Source: Wenyingzhuangia gilva (lineage in GTDB: Bacteria > Bacteroidota > Bacteroidia > Flavobacteriales > Flavobacteriaceae). Taken from it: DNA of 64,000 nt. The number at the start of each line of letters is the position of its first letter. Position 1 is the stretch's first letter. Location: positions 310,001-374,000 of the forward strand of contig NZ_JAUMIT010000003.1 of NCBI RefSeq assembly GCF_030519655.1. Direction: 5' to 3'. The translations under genes and the position numbers were made by a program. This document shows, piece by piece, positions 17,710 to 26,724 of the stretch. A model generated the notes under the pieces. That model saw only the letters and a list, made by a program, of their open reading frames with translations, was not told where the DNA came from and ran no database searches.

Positions 17710-18312
17710 ATGAAAGCAGTAATTACAGCAGATATCGTTAATTCAAGAGAGGTTTCTCCTGAAATTTGGTTAAAGACTTTAAAAACCACTTTACAAAATA
17801 TAGGGGAGGAATATGCCGTTTGGGAAATATTTAGAGGGGACAGTATCCAAGTTATCATACAACCTAAAAAAGCCTTAGAAGTAGCAGTTTTATTAAAGTC
17901 GGCAATCAAACAAATTCCAAATATTGATATTAGAATAGGAATTGGTATTGGAGAAATTACCTATCAATCAGAAAAAGTAACGACTTCTAATGGACCTGCA
18001 TTTGTTTATGCTGGTGAAGCTTTTGACGGTTTAAAGAAAAATACTTTAGCCATAAAAACACGATGGCAAGAGTTTGATAAAACAATCAATATCATGCTAA
18101 ACTTAGCCACTTTAACCATGGATTATTGGAAACCAGCCATGGCAGAAATTGTTTATAAACAGTTAGAAAACCCAGAAAGTAAACAAATAGAGATTGCTCA
18201 AGCTTTAAATAAAAAACAAAGCAATGTTAGCTACAGTTTAAAAAAGGCGGGATACGAAGAGATACAAGATTGTCTTCAGTTTTACAAACAAAAAATAGGA
18301 GAGTTATGTTAA
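17710..18312 (+). CDS. satD: SatD family protein with C-terminal HTH
   Basis: A 200-residue protein of the SatD family (named for the sat acid-tolerance locus of streptococci; biochemical role unknown). The N-terminal part has ITADIVNSR and a later RGDSIQVI pattern reminiscent of nucleotide-cyclase-like folds. Residues ~155-182 (KQIEIAQALNKKQSNVSYSL) read as a helix-turn-helix, so it may bind DNA. The gene overlaps the next one (DUF3307) by 7 bases, so both are co-translated. Three phased operator-like repeats surround its promoter, making self-repression an attractive inference. Confidence 0.8.
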   Translation: MKAVITADIVNSREVSPEIWLKTLKTTLQNIGEEYAVWEIFRGDSIQVIIQPKKALEVAVLLKSAIKQIPNIDIRIGIGIGEITYQSEKVTTSNGPAFVYAGEAFDGLKKNTLAIKTRWQEFDKTINIMLNLATLTMDYWKPAMAEIVYKQLENPESKQIEIAQALNKKQSNVSYSLKKAGYEEIQDCLQFYKQKIGELC

Positions 18313-19016
18313 TACTAAAATTATTAATTGCTCATGTATTGGGAGATTTTGTATTACAACCTAATAAATGGGTTAAACATAAAGAAAAGAAAAAATGGGC
18401 CTCCAAATATTTGTATATCCATACTGTAATTCATGCTTTGTTGTTATTGATATTTCTTGGTTTTCAAGTCCAATATTTATGGACAATTGTAATGATTAGT
18501 ATTTCTCATTTAATAATTGACAGTATTAAGTTATTAAAACCTTTAAAGAATAATAGGGTATTATTTTTTGCAGATCAAATAGCACATTTAATGGTAATTG
18601 GTTTGGTAGTTAAACAGTGGAATAGTTTAACGTTTGATGTAAAGAGTATTGTTACAGAACAAAACTTACTACTTGTATTGGCTTTGTTACTGTTAACATC
18701 AGTAACTTCTATTGTGTTAAAAGTGGTTTTTAGTGTATGGAATAAGGAGATAGAAGAAGTAAGTAAAGAAGATAGCTCATTAAAAAATGCAGGAAAATAC
18801 ATCGGAATTTTAGAACGTTTGTTTGTGTTTGCTTTTGTGGTGCTGAACCAATGGCAAGCAATTGGTTTTTTATTAGCTGCAAAATCGGTATTCCGTTTTG
18901 GGGATTTAACCAAAGCCAAGGATAGAAAATTAACTGAATATATATTGGTGGGAACTTTGTTAAGTTTTGGAATCGCCATTTTGATAGGGTTGACTTATCA
19001 ATATTTAATCTTTTAG
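18306..19016 (+). CDS. DUF3307 membrane protein
   Basis: A 236-residue multi-pass inner-membrane protein, mostly hydrophobic. The N-terminal AHVLGDFVLQPNKWVKHKEKKKW (about residues 9-31) followed by an H-x-x-x-H pattern (YIHTVIHALL) is the DUF3307 signature; a second SHLIID motif follows. His/Asp residues at membrane edges suggest metal binding, but the function is unknown. The start at 18306 overlaps the satD stop; a 12-codon upstream extension lies wholly within satD and is rejected. The gene ends 12 bases inside the convergent TruC-like gene. Confidence 0.8.
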   Translation: MLILKLLIAHVLGDFVLQPNKWVKHKEKKKWASKYLYIHTVIHALLLLIFLGFQVQYLWTIVMISISHLIIDSIKLLKPLKNNRVLFFADQIAHLMVIGLVVKQWNSLTFDVKSIVTEQNLLLVLALLLLTSVTSIVLKVVFSVWNKEIEEVSKEDSSLKNAGKYIGILERLFVFAFVVLNQWQAIGFLLAAKSVFRFGDLTKAKDRKLTEYILVGTLLSFGIAILIGLTYQYLIF

Positions 19017-19691
19017 TTTTTGAATGACAAGTTTCCAATTTTCTGGGAAATCAGTTTCTAGAGAATGTTTTACCTCTGTAAATGGATGTACAAAAGCTAA
19101 GGTTTTGGCATGTAAAAACATGGCTTGATTTTGAAATTTCTCTTCAAACATCCTATTGTGAAAACGATCTCCGTATTTAGGATCCCCAATTAAAGGGTGA
19201 CTAATTTTGTTCATGTGAATTCTTAATTGATGCAAACGACCTGTTTTGGGTTGTAACTCTACCAAACTATAACGAGATGTTTCATAAGGCCCCACTTTTA
19301 TAGGGACTTCAAAAGTTTTGATACGTTTATAATAGGTAAGGGCTTCTTTATGTACGTTGGCATCACGACCTTTTACGGGACTGTCTATTTTTCCTTCTTC
19401 GGGAATAAAACCACGAACCAATCCATAATAAGTTTTCTGAATTTGATTGTTGATAAACAGTTCTTGAAATGCTTTTACATATTCCTTTTCTTTGGCAAAT
19501 AGAATAATTCCAGAGGTTTTTCTATCTAGTCTATGAACAGGATAAAATTTAGCCTTCAATTCATCATTTAGCAATTGAACTAAAGATTTTTCTTCAAGCT
19601 GATTGTTAGCCATCACCGAATGATGTACCAGCATATTGTTCGGTTTGTGTACCGCTAAAATATAATCGTCTTGAAAAAGAATTTTAATCAT
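19005..19691 (-). CDS. truC: RluA/TruC-type pseudouridine synthase
   Basis: A 228-residue enzyme that isomerises uridine to pseudouridine in RNA. The catalytic motif HRLDRKTSG (about 53-61, Asp catalytic) and the later RLHQLRIHM and HPLIGDPKYGDR motifs are those of the RluA superfamily. There is no N-terminal S4 domain, and the length fits TruC, which modifies U65 of tRNAs; the target is inferred. The 3' end overlaps the convergent DUF3307 gene by 12 bases. A near-match promoter (TATATTTA on the minus strand) is at 19713-19720. Confidence 0.85.
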   Translation of the reverse strand: MIKILFQDDYILAVHKPNNMLVHHSVMANNQLEEKSLVQLLNDELKAKFYPVHRLDRKTSGIILFAKEKEYVKAFQELFINNQIQKTYYGLVRGFIPEEGKIDSPVKGRDANVHKEALTYYKRIKTFEVPIKVGPYETSRYSLVELQPKTGRLHQLRIHMNKISHPLIGDPKYGDRFHNRMFEEKFQNQAMFLHAKTLAFVHPFTEVKHSLETDFPENWKLVIQKLKD

Positions 19692-19732
19692 TAAATAATA
19701 ATATTACAGCTTGTAAATATAGTAGTATTTAA

Positions 19733-20707
19733 TTAGGATGATTTTACCAAATCACGATTGACATACTTTTCATAGAAATAATTTGCAGCTGCTAAATCTT
19801 CAAGAGCATGCCCCACAGATTTAAATACGGTAAGTTCCTCGGTTTTTGTTCTTCCTTGTTTTTGAAGCGAAGTAAGTTCAAATAAATCAGCTTTGATATT
19901 TTCTCTTTTTAAGATTCCCGTTTTTAAAGGAATGGTAATGTCTCCATTTTCGTGTATACCATCATAAGTATCTACATAAATATTTGATTTAAAAATGGTT
20001 TCATCATCGGCTTCTCTCATGTCTTTTTTATAAGCTCCAACCAAATCAATATGTTGACCTTTTCTTAAGTATTTCCCAAGTATAAGTGGAGTTTTAGATA
20101 GGGTAGCAGAAGAAATAATATCTACATCACTTATTTTTTCTTCAATAGTTTTGATGGGAGTGATGTTGAAATCTTCATTCTGTAGTTGTTTACAAATGGC
20201 TTGTGCTTTGCTATAACTCCTTCCCCAAACAAAGACCTCTTTTAGATGACGAACACTAGCATGTGCTTTGATTAGGTTGATAGACAAAGCCCCAGTTCCA
20301 ATCATTAATAGAGAACTAGCATCTTTACGAGATAAATATGAAGAAGCCAAAGCAGAGGCAGCAGCAGTACGTTTAGCGGTTAAACTCTTGGCTTCTATAA
20401 TAGCTTTGATAGTTCCTTTTGTAGCATCTAAGTAAATATAGGTTCCCTGTATAGAGGGGATGTCAAATTGGCTATTTTGTGGACTTACAGTAATGATTTT
20501 GACTCCAGCAGTTTCACTAGGATTCCAAGCAGGCATTAATAACAATGTTGAATCACTATTCATTTTTGGATTAGGAAAATCATGATGATGTCTCTTAGGT
20601 ACCATTAACTTATTTTCAGCAAAGTTTTTTTTTATTACTTCTATAAGCTCCGTAAAAACAGTGTTTTCTTCAATAAAAAGATTGTCTATTTGGATGATAG
20701 GCTCCAT
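19733..20707 (-). CDS. Ornithine cyclodeaminase/mu-crystallin family protein
   Basis: A 324-residue NAD(P)-binding protein. The N-terminal half includes MPAWNPSETAGVKIITVSP, the substrate lysine region (GVKI), and GTYIYLDATKGTIKAIIEAKSLTAKRTAAASALAS, typical of the family. The Rossmann segment is MIGTGALSINLIKA near 134. Members catalyse ornithine to proline, alanine dehydrogenation or imine reduction, so the substrate cannot be fixed from sequence. It is a single gene with a 16-base inverted repeat (20739-20754) in its promoter region. Confidence 0.85.
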   Translation of the reverse strand: MEPIIQIDNLFIEENTVFTELIEVIKKNFAENKLMVPKRHHHDFPNPKMNSDSTLLLMPAWNPSETAGVKIITVSPQNSQFDIPSIQGTYIYLDATKGTIKAIIEAKSLTAKRTAAASALASSYLSRKDASSLLMIGTGALSINLIKAHASVRHLKEVFVWGRSYSKAQAICKQLQNEDFNITPIKTIEEKISDVDIISSATLSKTPLILGKYLRKGQHIDLVGAYKKDMREADDETIFKSNIYVDTYDGIHENGDITIPLKTGILKRENIKADLFELTSLQKQGRTKTEELTVFKSVGHALEDLAAANYFYEKYVNRDLVKSS

Positions 20708-20738
20708 AAATTATGTGTTTTGATTTTGTAGAAAGCAT

Positions 20739-20754
20739 GTGTTTGTATAAACAC
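20739..20754 (-). promoter_or_regulatory. Inverted repeat in the ornithine cyclodeaminase promoter
   Basis: GTGTTT, 4 bases, AAACAC, placed 32-47 bases upstream of the start codon. A near-match -7 box (TACCTTCG, minus strand) lies at 20758-20765, so the repeat would sit at the transcription start. It may be an operator. Confidence 0.4.
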
Positions 20755-20816
20755 TATACGAAGGTAAGGATTTCTATGTAGAAGAGAAGATTAGATCTTA
20801 CTCACTAACAATAAAA

Positions 20817-21587
20817 CTACTCCATCAATGGAGTTAAATATCTGAGGGTTTCATGATACCCTTTGGTAATTAAACTTTCTGTTTGTGAGGTGTGATACCT
20901 GTCAAAAGAGCCTAAATCTGGAGTAATTAAAATATCTGCTTGCTGGGTTTGTAATCTTACAGCAGTTTCTAAAGTAAAATGAAAACTATTTTGTAAAACC
21001 TCAATCATATTTCTAGGTTCTCCATAAAGATGTTTAGCATTTAAATCAATGGCAATAATGGTTTCAGCTTTCATTTCTTGCAAAGGACTTACAGGAACAT
21101 TTTCAGCGATGGCACCATCTACTAGCATGATGTCATCAATAGTAATAGGATTAAAAATTCCGGGAATACAAGAGCTTGCCATTACCGCTTGTGCAACATT
21201 TCCTTTTTTTAAGACTACTTTTTCACCTGTGGCTATATTGGTTGCCATAATGGCTAGTGGAATTTTAGCATCTTCTATGTTAACGTTTCCTATGTTTTGT
21301 TTCATAAAATGAGCAATTTTGTTATTACTCATCAAACCAAATTTAGAGATGGAAAAAGAAGTAATGTCTTTCCAGCTAATATCTAGAGCAATGTCTTTTA
21401 CTTTTTCACAATTGTTGTCAAATGCATAAAGAGCTGCAACCATGGCTCCAATACTAGTACCACTAATCCACTTTACCTGTAAACCTAATTCTTCAATAGC
21501 TTTTAAAACACCAACATGCGCTGCTCCTAAAACGGCTCCACCTCCTAAAGCTAATCCTACTGCATCACCTTTTTTTAGTGTTTTCAT
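20817..21587 (-). CDS. Patatin-like phospholipase (RssA/YchK type)
   Basis: A 256-residue acyl hydrolase with the patatin catalytic dyad: S45 in the nucleophile elbow GTSIG (43-47) and D157 in DGA. The oxyanion-hole glycine run is GGGAVLGAAHVG (15-26). No signal peptide or beta-barrel is seen, so it is a cytoplasmic or membrane-peripheral RssA-like protein. The substrate is unknown. It starts 11 bases after rsmD and is the last gene of that run. Confidence 0.9.
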   Translation of the reverse strand: MKTLKKGDAVGLALGGGAVLGAAHVGVLKAIEELGLQVKWISGTSIGAMVAALYAFDNNCEKVKDIALDISWKDITSFSISKFGLMSNNKIAHFMKQNIGNVNIEDAKIPLAIMATNIATGEKVVLKKGNVAQAVMASSCIPGIFNPITIDDIMLVDGAIAENVPVSPLQEMKAETIIAIDLNAKHLYGEPRNMIEVLQNSFHFTLETAVRLQTQQADILITPDLGSFDRYHTSQTESLITKGYHETLRYLTPLME

Positions 21588-21598
21588 AAATTAATGTT

Positions 21599-22135
21599 TT
21601 AAAGCTCAAAAAAACTAAACATACATCCTCCGTATCGTTTGGCTTGTGTAAAATTAGGTAAGTTGCTTAAGTCTGTTTGTTGAGAATGTTCAATCACTAA
21701 AGTTCCTTTTTCGTCTAACAAATTGTTTTCCCATACCAATTCAGGAATTTTGGCAAATTGTTCATCACTAAATTCATAAGGAGGATCAGCAAAAATAACA
21801 TCGTATTTTCCTGAGTGTTTTTCTAAAAAAGAAAAGACATCTGCTTTAATGGTGTTGATGTTAAATTCTAATTCTTTACTAATTTGATTGATGTAATGTA
21901 TACATCCATGATATTGATCTACAGAAGTAATCTGAGTATTTCCTCTAGATCCAAACTCAAAACTAATGTTTCCGGTACCAGAGAACAAATCTAAAATAGT
22001 AATATCATCAATATCGTACCAATTGTTAAGAATATTAAAAAGTCCTTCTTTGGCCATATCTGTGGTTGGACGGACAGGTAAATTTTTAGGAGCGGTTAAT
22101 CTTCTTGATTTGTATTTACCAGAGATAATTCTCAT
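21599..22135 (-). CDS. rsmD: 16S rRNA (guanine(966)-N(2))-methyltransferase
   Basis: A 178-residue SAM-dependent methyltransferase. It begins MRIISGKYKSRRL, the RsmD N-terminus, with the SAM loop DLFSGTGNISFE (49-60) and catalytic DPPY (117-120), and acts on the 30S subunit. The start overlaps the DUF3822 stop by 4 bases (ATGA), so they are translationally coupled. Confidence 0.95.
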   Translation of the reverse strand: MRIISGKYKSRRLTAPKNLPVRPTTDMAKEGLFNILNNWYDIDDITILDLFSGTGNISFEFGSRGNTQITSVDQYHGCIHYINQISKELEFNINTIKADVFSFLEKHSGKYDVIFADPPYEFSDEQFAKIPELVWENNLLDEKGTLVIEHSQQTDLSNLPNFTQAKRYGGCMFSFFEL

Positions 22136-22947
22136 AAGTGTAATTGTAATAGGTTATAATGTGCTTGTGGTAAGGTAACAACGTTTTTGTCTACTTTAGG
22201 ATTTAAAGTAGCATAAATGTTTACATTTCTTACATAATTGTAAAGTAGCTGATAAACATCGTCTTTTTCTTTAATAGCTCCATATAAGGTTAAGGCAAAG
22301 CTATTAGGATCCATTTTTAATTGTTCTGCTACAAATAAAACATAATACACAAAATCTTCTTTGCTTTGATAACTAAAATGATTCCCCAATAATAACTGAT
22401 TATTTTCTATCACCATCAATTGAAAATTGTTTTCATAAACATTTATAAACATGGCTTTGTGACCAACATCGTTAGATTTTAAAATGTTTTGTAAAAAAAC
22501 AGTAGAAGAGTGTAGGTAGGTGAATTCACCAAAAGAATCAAAAATAAAGTTGTTTACGTTTACAAAAGGAATGTAAACATTGTTCATGTTTAATTCGTTT
22601 AACTCATCAAAACTTACATAATCATTCTCAAATACTTTAACAGTATTTTGTAAATAGCTGTTAAGAATATCTTCATTAAAATAAGATTGAGGGACAAAAG
22701 TGTTTAGTTCATTGTGATGAATTAATACAACTTCTTCATAAGTATCATGCAAAAGTACATTGTTTTCAAAAATATTTTTTACTTCTTCTAGTATGCTTGT
22801 AGGGGTGGTTATTTTGTTAGAAAACGGAATGGAGACAATATGGTCGTAAATGTTTTCTGTATTGTTATAAACACAAAAAGAAAATCCATCCGAACTTAAT
22901 TGGATGGATAACTTTTTATAATTATGTATAAGTGTTTCCTTACTCAT
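22132..22947 (-). CDS. DUF3822 family protein
   Basis: A 271-residue protein of the Bacteroidota-specific DUF3822 family, usually found directly before rsmD as here. The sequence looks like an actin/hexokinase-fold pattern (repeated beta-rich segments such as FSFCVYNN and VLIHHNELNTFVP), reminiscent of PilM-like ATPases, but no clear phosphate-binding loop is visible. Function unknown. It starts 2 bases after the preceding gene and overlaps rsmD by 4. Confidence 0.78.
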   Translation of the reverse strand: MSKETLIHNYKKLSIQLSSDGFSFCVYNNTENIYDHIVSIPFSNKITTPTSILEEVKNIFENNVLLHDTYEEVVLIHHNELNTFVPQSYFNEDILNSYLQNTVKVFENDYVSFDELNELNMNNVYIPFVNVNNFIFDSFGEFTYLHSSTVFLQNILKSNDVGHKAMFINVYENNFQLMVIENNQLLLGNHFSYQSKEDFVYYVLFVAEQLKMDPNSFALTLYGAIKEKDDVYQLLYNYVRNVNIYATLNPKVDKNVVTLPQAHYNLLQLHL

Positions 22948-22949
22948 TA

Positions 22950-23678
22950 CTAGTTACTTGCCATAGCATCATATAATGGTGGCCAGTTTCCTGCGGTGCT
23001 TACTTCGTTTAAAGAACCAATAGTAATGTATCCTCCAGGAATTTCATCACCTCCTAATGCTAATTTTTCTTGTTTAATTAATGATGGACTCATTCCTTCT
23101 AAGATGTCTGCTTTATCAATTTCAACTTGAAATACTGAAGCCAAAACATCATTAGCTCTCATGATTACTGCAGATTGAATTTTGAATTCTTTATCTGAGT
23201 TAGGAATTTTTAACATGTTTTTATAATCACGTCCTGCAAAAATCTTTTCTTTTACAGATTCGTATCCAATAGTGTCAGTCACTTTTTTCTCAACTTCAAC
23301 CATCAAAGGAGACCATGTAGTACCTCTATTTTCTTTAACAATCTCAGTATGTGTATTGGTAATCGCAAATTGAGCAGTATCAATAAATTTAATTAAATTT
23401 TCACCATTTCCTGTAAATTTTCCGGTAATTGTATTGTGAGCATCCTGAGCATCAGCAATTAACTTTAATTGTTTAATTACTTCAACATAACGTACCTTTT
23501 TTTCTTTGTTAAATCTGATAGGCTCCATGATCCCAGCATAAATTAAATAAGAAATATATCCTGCAACACCAAGTAATATGATAGAAACAATTGGAGTAAA
23601 TTTAACAGGTAAATATTTTACAATAAGTATAGCCAGGGCAACCGCTACTACTATTCCTAAAAGAATAAATAAAATCAT
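22950..23678 (-). CDS. Membrane-anchored protein of unknown function
   Basis: A 242-residue protein. Two hydrophobic segments lie at residues ~1-22 and ~28-49; the rest is a soluble domain with no cysteines and a C-terminal tail AGNWPPLYDAMASN. Residues near 55-100 (RYVEVIKQLKLIADAQDAHN...GKFTGNGENLIKFI) resemble pilin-like or DUF-type sensor proteins that examine short periplasmic loops, but I do not recognise the family. It is the first gene of the DUF3822-rsmD-patatin run, with an exact promoter box at 23713-23720. Confidence 0.75.
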   Translation of the reverse strand: MILFILLGIVVAVALAILIVKYLPVKFTPIVSIILLGVAGYISYLIYAGIMEPIRFNKEKKVRYVEVIKQLKLIADAQDAHNTITGKFTGNGENLIKFIDTAQFAITNTHTEIVKENRGTTWSPLMVEVEKKVTDTIGYESVKEKIFAGRDYKNMLKIPNSDKEFKIQSAVIMRANDVLASVFQVEIDKADILEGMSPSLIKQEKLALGGDEIPGGYITIGSLNEVSTAGNWPPLYDAMASN

Positions 23679-23712
23679 TTTTTTTTTGTATTAATTTTAT
23701 AATGAACGAAGC

Positions 23713-23720
23713 CAAATTTA
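23713..23720 (-). promoter_or_regulatory. -7 promoter box for the rsmD run
   Basis: The minus strand reads TAAATTTG, an exact TAnnTTTG, 34 bases before the start codon at 23678. Confidence 0.55.
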
Positions 23721-23765
23721 CAATTTTTTTTTATTCATAAAAACTTTTACACATATTTCAATCCT

Positions 23766-23773
23766 TATATTTG
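23766..23773 (+). promoter_or_regulatory. -7 promoter box for the RecD-like helicase
   Basis: TATATTTG, an exact TAnnTTTG, ends 14 bases before the ATG at 23788, so the leader is only a few bases. Confidence 0.55.
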
Positions 23774-23787
23774 TGTAAACTTTTTTC

Positions 23788-25224
23788 ATGATAAAATCTT
23801 CTACAGTTTTTTATAAGACCTTATTAAAAAAATTCCCATTTGAACCAACCCCCATTCAGCAAGAATTATTACGTCAACTGTCTGATTTTTCGTTTGATAC
23901 AGATGATGATGCTATTTTTATTTTAAAAGGATATGCAGGTACAGGTAAAACCACCACTATAAGCACCTATGTAAATCATTTGTGGGAAATTGGTAAAAAA
24001 GCAGTTTTATTAGCCCCTACAGGACGTGCAGCAAAGGTAATTTCGAACTATTCTAAGAAAAAAGCACATACCATTCACAAGAAAATATACCATCCTAAGA
24101 AGCAATCTAACGGAAATGTTGCCTTTGTAAAGCAACCAAACAAGCATACCAATACCTTTTTTATTGTAGATGAATCTTCTATGATTGCCGATGGTTCTGG
24201 TGAGGTAAATTTGTTTGATAGCAATTCTTTGTTAGATGATTTGATGGAATATGTTTACAATGGTTTTAACTGTAAATTAATTTTTATAGGAGATATTGCT
24301 CAGTTACCTCCTGTAAAGTCAGAATTAAGTCCTGCATTGTCCGAAGATACTTTGGCTATCAATTATGGTAAAAATCCTTATTTATTGGAGTTAGACCAAG
24401 TGATGAGACAACACAAAGATTCAGGAATTTTATGCAATGCAACAGCGTTAAGAGCACAGTTAGAAATGGATGGTTTTTATGATTTTCAATTCGATTTAAA
24501 ATTTCCAGACATTATTCGTTTACAAGATGGATATGATATTGAAGATGCTATTGTGAATGCATATGATAGAGCAGGTGTAGAAGATACTGCTTTTATTGTA
24601 CGTTCTAACAAAAGAGCCAACCAATACAATCAACAAATCAGAACTAAAATTCGTGGTCAAGAAAGTGAGATTTCTGCGGGTGATTATGTCATGGTCGTAA
24701 AAAACAATTATTTCTGGCTAAAAGATACTACAGAAGCTGATTTTATTGCCAATGGTGATATTTGTGAGGTACAACAAATTTATAATATTAAAGAATTATA
24801 CGGATTCCGTTTTGCAGAAGTAAAACTACGACTGATAGATTATGAAGATTTAAAACCTATTGATACGGTTGTTTTGTTAGATACGTTAACTTCGGAAACT
24901 CCTTCTTTAACTTATGAAGAATCCAATAGGTTGTATCAAGAAGTATTACAAGACTATGCTGAGGAAAGATCTAAATATAAGCAAATGTTATCTGTAAAGA
25001 ATAACCATTACTTTAACGCTTTACAAATTAAATTTGCTTACGCCATGACCTGCCACAAATCTCAAGGGGGGCAGTGGAATACTGTTTTTATAGAACAGCC
25101 ATATTTACCTGATGGATTAACAAAAGACAGTATGCGTTGGTTGTACACAGCCATAACTCGTGCTAAAGAAAAAGTTTATTTAATAGGATTTAAGAATGAA
25201 TATTTTGAGGAAAATGAATCGTAA
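23788..25224 (+). CDS. RecD-like superfamily 1 DNA helicase
   Basis: A 478-residue ATPase. The Walker A motif is GYAGTGKT (48-55), Walker B FFIVDES near 130, then GDIAQLPP (SF1 motif III) and a C-terminal UvrD_C_2 region with TCHKSQGGQWNTVF and YTAITRAKEKVYLIG. This is the compact RecD/Pif1-like layout common in Bacteroidota, without RecBC partners nearby. It probably unwinds DNA in repair or replication; the precise role is unknown. It stands alone, divergent from the rsmD run. Confidence 0.9.
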   Translation: MIKSSTVFYKTLLKKFPFEPTPIQQELLRQLSDFSFDTDDDAIFILKGYAGTGKTTTISTYVNHLWEIGKKAVLLAPTGRAAKVISNYSKKKAHTIHKKIYHPKKQSNGNVAFVKQPNKHTNTFFIVDESSMIADGSGEVNLFDSNSLLDDLMEYVYNGFNCKLIFIGDIAQLPPVKSELSPALSEDTLAINYGKNPYLLELDQVMRQHKDSGILCNATALRAQLEMDGFYDFQFDLKFPDIIRLQDGYDIEDAIVNAYDRAGVEDTAFIVRSNKRANQYNQQIRTKIRGQESEISAGDYVMVVKNNYFWLKDTTEADFIANGDICEVQQIYNIKELYGFRFAEVKLRLIDYEDLKPIDTVVLLDTLTSETPSLTYEESNRLYQEVLQDYAEERSKYKQMLSVKNNHYFNALQIKFAYAMTCHKSQGGQWNTVFIEQPYLPDGLTKDSMRWLYTAITRAKEKVYLIGFKNEYFEENES

Positions 25225-25322
25225 ATTTTGATGCTTTTAAAGTACTTCAATATTTAACATGATTACCAACCGTATTCCTTAAATTAGTTTATTAATTTAG
25301 AAATTAAATCATAGACAAATAA

Positions 25323-26063
25323 ATGAAAATAGATATCAATGCAGATTTAGGAGAAGGTTTTTTGTTTGATGAAGAATTAATGGAAATGATTTCTTCGTGT
25401 AATATTGCTTGTGGAGGACATACAGGAACTGATACTTCCATGAGAGCAACCATCCGTTTGGCTGTAAAACATGGAGTAACCATTGGAGCACATCCATCTT
25501 ATCCAAATCCTGAGGTTTTTGGAAGAGAAGTCATGAATATTTCTGATGAAATGTTAAAGAAAGTCATTAGAGATCAAATTTTAACTTTGATAAGGATTGC
25601 CAGAGAAGAAGGTGCTTATGTGCGTTATGTAAAACCACATGGAGCTTTGTATAATAAAGCTTCGGTAGATAAAGAAATGGCATTGTTGTTGGTCAATATT
25701 ATTCAACAAATAGAGCCAAGCGTAGCTTTAATGGGCTTGGCAGGTTCTGTGTTAGAGGAGGAAGCAAAAAAAGGAAATTTGATTTTTTTAAGAGAGGGCT
25801 TTGCAGATAGAGCATATCATAATGATGGGACTTTGGTTTCTAGAAAAAATCCATTAGGAGTCATTCATTCTAAAGAACAAGTTTGGGAACAGGTACAAAG
25901 CATGATTGTAGAGCAAAAAGTCATCAGCTTAGAAGAAAATGAAGTTCCATTAAATTTACATAGTATCTGTTTTCATGGAGATACCCCTGAAGCGGTGCAA
26001 TTACTTTCTTACGTAAAACAACAATTAGTAAAACATAAAATAGAAGTCAAAAATGTCATTTAA
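25323..26063 (+). CDS. pxpA: 5-oxoprolinase subunit A (LamB/YcsF family)
   Basis: A 246-residue protein, first of three subunits of the prokaryotic ATP-dependent 5-oxoprolinase, which opens the spontaneously formed damage product 5-oxoproline to glutamate. The signature DINADLGEGF at the start, then NIACGGHTGT, GAHPSYPNPEVFGR, KPHGALYN and a C-terminal CFHGDTPEAV are all present. The start of pxpB lies 11 bases inside its end. Confidence 0.95.
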   Translation: MKIDINADLGEGFLFDEELMEMISSCNIACGGHTGTDTSMRATIRLAVKHGVTIGAHPSYPNPEVFGREVMNISDEMLKKVIRDQILTLIRIAREEGAYVRYVKPHGALYNKASVDKEMALLLVNIIQQIEPSVALMGLAGSVLEEEAKKGNLIFLREGFADRAYHNDGTLVSRKNPLGVIHSKEQVWEQVQSMIVEQKVISLEENEVPLNLHSICFHGDTPEAVQLLSYVKQQLVKHKIEVKNVI

Positions 26064-26724
26064 AGTTGTTCCATATGGTGAAAGTGCTTTTTTAATCCAG
26101 TTTGCAGATGAAATATCTGTTGAGACACATTTGCAAGTAAAAGCCTGTTATCAGCAACTTAAAAAAATGCATATTCATGGGGTTCAATCTTTAATTCCTG
26201 CATATAATTCCATCACGGTAATGTTTGATCAGCAGGAAATAGAACCTAAAACTTTAAAGGTGTTTTTAGAAAATACTCCTTACAAACTTGCTGAAGAAGA
26301 ATTAACCAAAAATATTGTAGAAATTCCTGTATGTTATGAAGCTCCTTATGCTTTAGATATGGAATATGTTTCAGGAGAATTGAATTTAAGTACGAAAGAA
26401 ATTATAGACATACATACAGCGGATCCATATTTGGTTTACATGATAGGATTCGCTCCAGGATTTATGTATTTAGGAGGTTTAGATAAGCGCTTACATACGC
26501 CTAGAAAGCAAACCCCAAGATTGCAAATTCCTGCTGGAGCAGTTGGTTTGGCAGATCAACAAACAGGAGTTTATCCAATGATTACTCCAGGAGGATGGCA
26601 AATTATTGGACAAACGCCAATATCATTGTTCTCTAAAGAAAAACCATCTTTGGTGGCTATGGGAGATTATGTACAATTTGTTTCTATTTCTGTAGCTGAA
26701 TTTGAAAAATTGAAAAATACATGA
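26053..26724 (+). CDS. pxpB: 5-oxoprolinase subunit B
   Basis: A 223-residue protein of the KipI / carboxyltransferase subdomain C-D family. Conserved YMIGFAPGFMYLGGLD, TPRKQTPRLQIPAGAVGLAD and TPGGWQIIGQTP are visible. With PxpC it phosphorylates or activates 5-oxoproline for PxpA. It overlaps pxpA by 11 and pxpC by 4 bases, so all three are translationally coupled. KipI-type kinase inhibition is an older alternative reading but the three-gene set supports oxoprolinase. Confidence 0.93.
   Translation: MSFKVVPYGESAFLIQFADEISVETHLQVKACYQQLKKMHIHGVQSLIPAYNSITVMFDQQEIEPKTLKVFLENTPYKLAEEELTKNIVEIPVCYEAPYALDMEYVSGELNLSTKEIIDIHTADPYLVYMIGFAPGFMYLGGLDKRLHTPRKQTPRLQIPAGAVGLADQQTGVYPMITPGGWQIIGQTPISLFSKEKPSLVAMGDYVQFVSISVAEFEKLKNT

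Noticed and set aside
17625-17909. Minus-strand frame opposite satD
   Set aside because: It covers the satD promoter, operators and coding start and has no family resemblance; a shadow of satD.
18575-19038. Two minus-strand frames opposite the DUF3307 gene
   Set aside because: Low-complexity complements of a hydrophobic coding region; no promoter or coherent protein.
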